A DNA stretch of 64,000 bases from Mariniflexile jejuense. Lineage in GTDB: Bacteria; Bacteroidota; Bacteroidia; Flavobacteriales; Flavobacteriaceae. How positions within the stretch are numbered: the stretch's first letter is position 1; the number at the start of each line of letters is the position of its first letter. The stretch spans positions 62,001-126,000 of the forward strand of contig NZ_JBHTJI010000001.1 of NCBI RefSeq assembly GCF_042675665.1, given 5' to 3'. Below the pieces are notes generated by a model that was not told where the DNA came from, did no database searches, and worked only from the letters and a program-made list of their open reading frames with translations. The translations under genes and the position numbers were made by a program. Below, in pieces: positions 62,348 through 64,000 of the stretch.

Positions 62348-64000
62348 TTAATTTTCAACTATCATTGGAGCTAATTCCTTTTTAAGAAACTTAGCTGTAT
62401 GGCTTTTTTTATGTTTAGCTACGTCTTCTGGTGTGCCTTCAACAATTATTTGTCCGCCACCTTTTCCTCCTTCATAACCTACGTCAATTATATGGTCAAC
62501 GGTTTTAACAACATCTAAATTATGTTCAATTATTAAAACGGTATTACCTTTATCAGCTAATTTATTTAAAACAATCATAAGCACTCTAATATCTTCAAAA
62601 TGCAAGCCTGTAGTAGGTTCATCTAAAATGTAAAAGGTGTTTCCTGTATCTCGTTTGCTTAATTCGGTTGCCAATTTTATACGTTGTGCTTCACCACCAG
62701 AAAGCGTGGTACTTTGTTGCCCTAAAGTGATGTAACCCAAACCAACATCTTTAATGGTTTTTAATTTATTATGAATTTTAGGTATGTGTTCAAAAAATTG
62801 TACAGCATCATCAATAGTCATATCTAAAACATCGCTTATGCTTTTACCTTTATAGCGAATTTCTAAAGTTTCACGATTAAAACGTTTTCCTTGGCAGGTT
62901 TCACATTCTACATACACATCGGGTAAAAAATTCATTTCAATAACGCGCAAACCACCACCTTGACAGGTTTCGCATCTACCACCAGTAACATTAAAACTAA
63001 AACGACCAGCTTTGTAACCGCGTATCATCGCTTCAGGAACTTTAGCAAATAAACTTCTAATTTCATCAAAAGTTTTTGTGTACGTAACAGGATTGCTTCG
63101 TGGTGTTCTACCAATGGGCGATTGGTTAATATCAATCACTTTGTCAATATGTTCTAATCCGGAAATGCTTTTATAAGGCATTGGTTTTTTAACGCCATTA
63201 AAGTAATGAGCGTTTAAAATAGGGTAGAGAGTTTCATTAATTAAGGTCGATTTTCCACTACCAGAAACACCTGTAACACCTATCATTTTTCCTAAAGGAA
63301 ATTTTACGGATACATTTTTAAGGTTATTACCTGTACAGCCTTTAAGTTCCATAAACTTGCCGTTACCTTCCCGACGTTTTTTAGGCACCTCTATTTGTTT
63401 GTTACCATTTAAATAATCGGCAGTTAAAGTGTTGTGGTTCAGTAATTCTTTAGGAGAACCAACACTTATAATTTCGCCGCCATGTTTTCCTGCTTTTGGA
63501 CCGATATCAATTACGTAATCTGCACGTTCAATCATGTCTTTATCATGTTCAACCACAATAACAGAATTACCAATATCACGAAGTGAGATTAATGAATTTA
63601 TTAATTTTTCATTGTCACGTTGATGTAAACCAATACTAGGCTCGTCTAAAATATACAAAACACCAACCAATTGCGAGCCAATTTGAGTTGCCAATCGAAT
63701 GCGTTGTGCTTCGCCACCAGATAATGATTTTGAACTTCTATTTAACGATAAATAATCTAAACCAACATCTAATAAAAACTGCAAACGGGCTTTAATTTCT
63801 TTTAAAACTTCTTCAGCTATTTTAAATTGTTTATCAGATAAATGATTGTGTAAATCGTTAAACCAAGTCGTTAATTCAACAATATCGGCGTTAGCTAATT
63901 CAGCGATGTTTTTATTATTTATTTTGAAGTAAAGCGATTCTTTTTTTAAACGAGAACCTTCACATTCAGGACAAGTTACTTTGTCCATATAATCTTTTGC
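62348..64000 (-). CDS. uvrA: Excinuclease ABC subunit A, C-terminal part (cut by window edge)
   Basis: The frame runs off the right edge, so the N-terminus is missing. About 550 residues are visible. CPECEGSRLKK is the tail of the first zinc finger. LSGGEAQRIRLATQ and ILDEPSIGLHQRDN are the ABC signature and Walker B of the first ATPase. GVTGVSGSGKSTLINETL is the Walker A of the second. CETCQGGG and CETCQGKRFN form the second zinc finger, followed by LSGGEAQRIKLATE and ILDEPTTGLHFEDI. This is the damage-recognition ATPase of nucleotide excision repair. It precedes the LOG gene on the same strand. Confidence 0.96.
   Translation of the reverse strand, partial: AKDYMDKVTCPECEGSRLKKESLYFKINNKNIAELANADIVELTTWFNDLHNHLSDKQFKIAEEVLKEIKARLQFLLDVGLDYLSLNRSSKSLSGGEAQRIRLATQIGSQLVGVLYILDEPSIGLHQRDNEKLINSLISLRDIGNSVIVVEHDKDMIERADYVIDIGPKAGKHGGEIISVGSPKELLNHNTLTADYLNGNKQIEVPKKRREGNGKFMELKGCTGNNLKNVSVKFPLGKMIGVTGVSGSGKSTLINETLYPILNAHYFNGVKKPMPYKSISGLEHIDKVIDINQSPIGRTPRSNPVTYTKTFDEIRSLFAKVPEAMIRGYKAGRFSFNVTGGRCETCQGGGLRVIEMNFLPDVYVECETCQGKRFNRETLEIRYKGKSISDVLDMTIDDAVQFFEHIPKIHNKLKTIKDVGLGYITLGQQSTTLSGGEAQRIKLATELSKRDTGNTFYILDEPTTGLHFEDIRVLMIVLNKLADKGNTVLIIEHNLDVVKTVDHIIDVGYEGGKGGGQIIVEGTPEDVAKHKKSHTAKFLKKELAPMIVEN

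Overview
This window is chromosomal DNA from a member of the Bacteroidota, most likely a marine-type Flavobacteriaceae. The evidence is the strong AT richness and AT-biased codon use, bacillithiol synthesis (BshA), a fused E1 alpha/beta 2-oxoacid dehydrogenase, DUF3570/DUF4266 proteins, DCC-family proteins and signal peptides ending in Phe-Ala-Gln. A TAnnTTTG promoter element is also visible. Species cannot be named from the sequence.

Layout. 1-13.3 kb: housekeeping and envelope genes on the plus strand. These are an MlaD-like lipid-transport protein (cut by the window edge), two Fe-S oxidoreductase subunits, two small conserved proteins and SerB. Then comes a thioredoxin/ApbE/DUF4266/DUF3570 envelope redox operon, a GH3-serine hydrolase fusion and BshA. 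13.3-19.2 kb: an outer-membrane barrel, a large FAD/Fe-S oxidase, an LpxH-like phosphoesterase and chorismate synthase. 19.2-28.7 kb: an HU-family protein followed by a complete type II-C CRISPR-Cas locus. It runs tracrRNA (minus strand), compact cas9 (1125 aa, plus), a small GIY-YIG nuclease gene between REP-like palindromes, a leader, and an array of 42 repeats and 41 spacers. cas1 and cas2 follow on the opposite strand, converging on the array. 28.9-51.6 kb: housekeeping genes, namely a dicarboxylate symporter, rhodanese, MutS2, MiaE, RecG, an M1 peptidase, two tandem patatins, a glutamate-synthase-like protein, UvrD/PcrA, an E-set protein with a retropepsin, Sua5 and PheT. RecG carries an in-frame 148-residue DUF559 nuclease insert. 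51.7-56 kb: a defence island with a C5 DNA methyltransferase carrying an integrase-like N-terminus, a convergent restriction endonuclease, and an MNT nucleotidyltransferase whose HEPN partner is a 12-residue stub. 56-64 kb: 2-oxoacid dehydrogenase E1, a large pseudo-peptidase/outer-membrane barrel protein, a LOG-family protein and UvrA (cut by the window edge).

How it fits together. Cas9 retains all RuvC and HNH catalytic residues. The tracrRNA pairs with the 5' 26 nt of the repeat, apart from a short internal bulge. Cas1 and Cas2 look intact and all repeats are identical, so the locus looks functional and active. Two spacer pairs are near-duplicates that differ only at synonymous codon positions, which records repeated encounters with diverged relatives of the same invaders. 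The leader has a second anti-repeat followed by two hairpins, resembling a small tracrRNA-like module upstream of the first repeat.

The most unusual items are the leader anti-repeat module, the synonymous spacer pairs, the DUF559 nuclease inside RecG, the palindrome-flanked GIY-YIG gene inside the CRISPR locus, and the integrase-headed methyltransferase.
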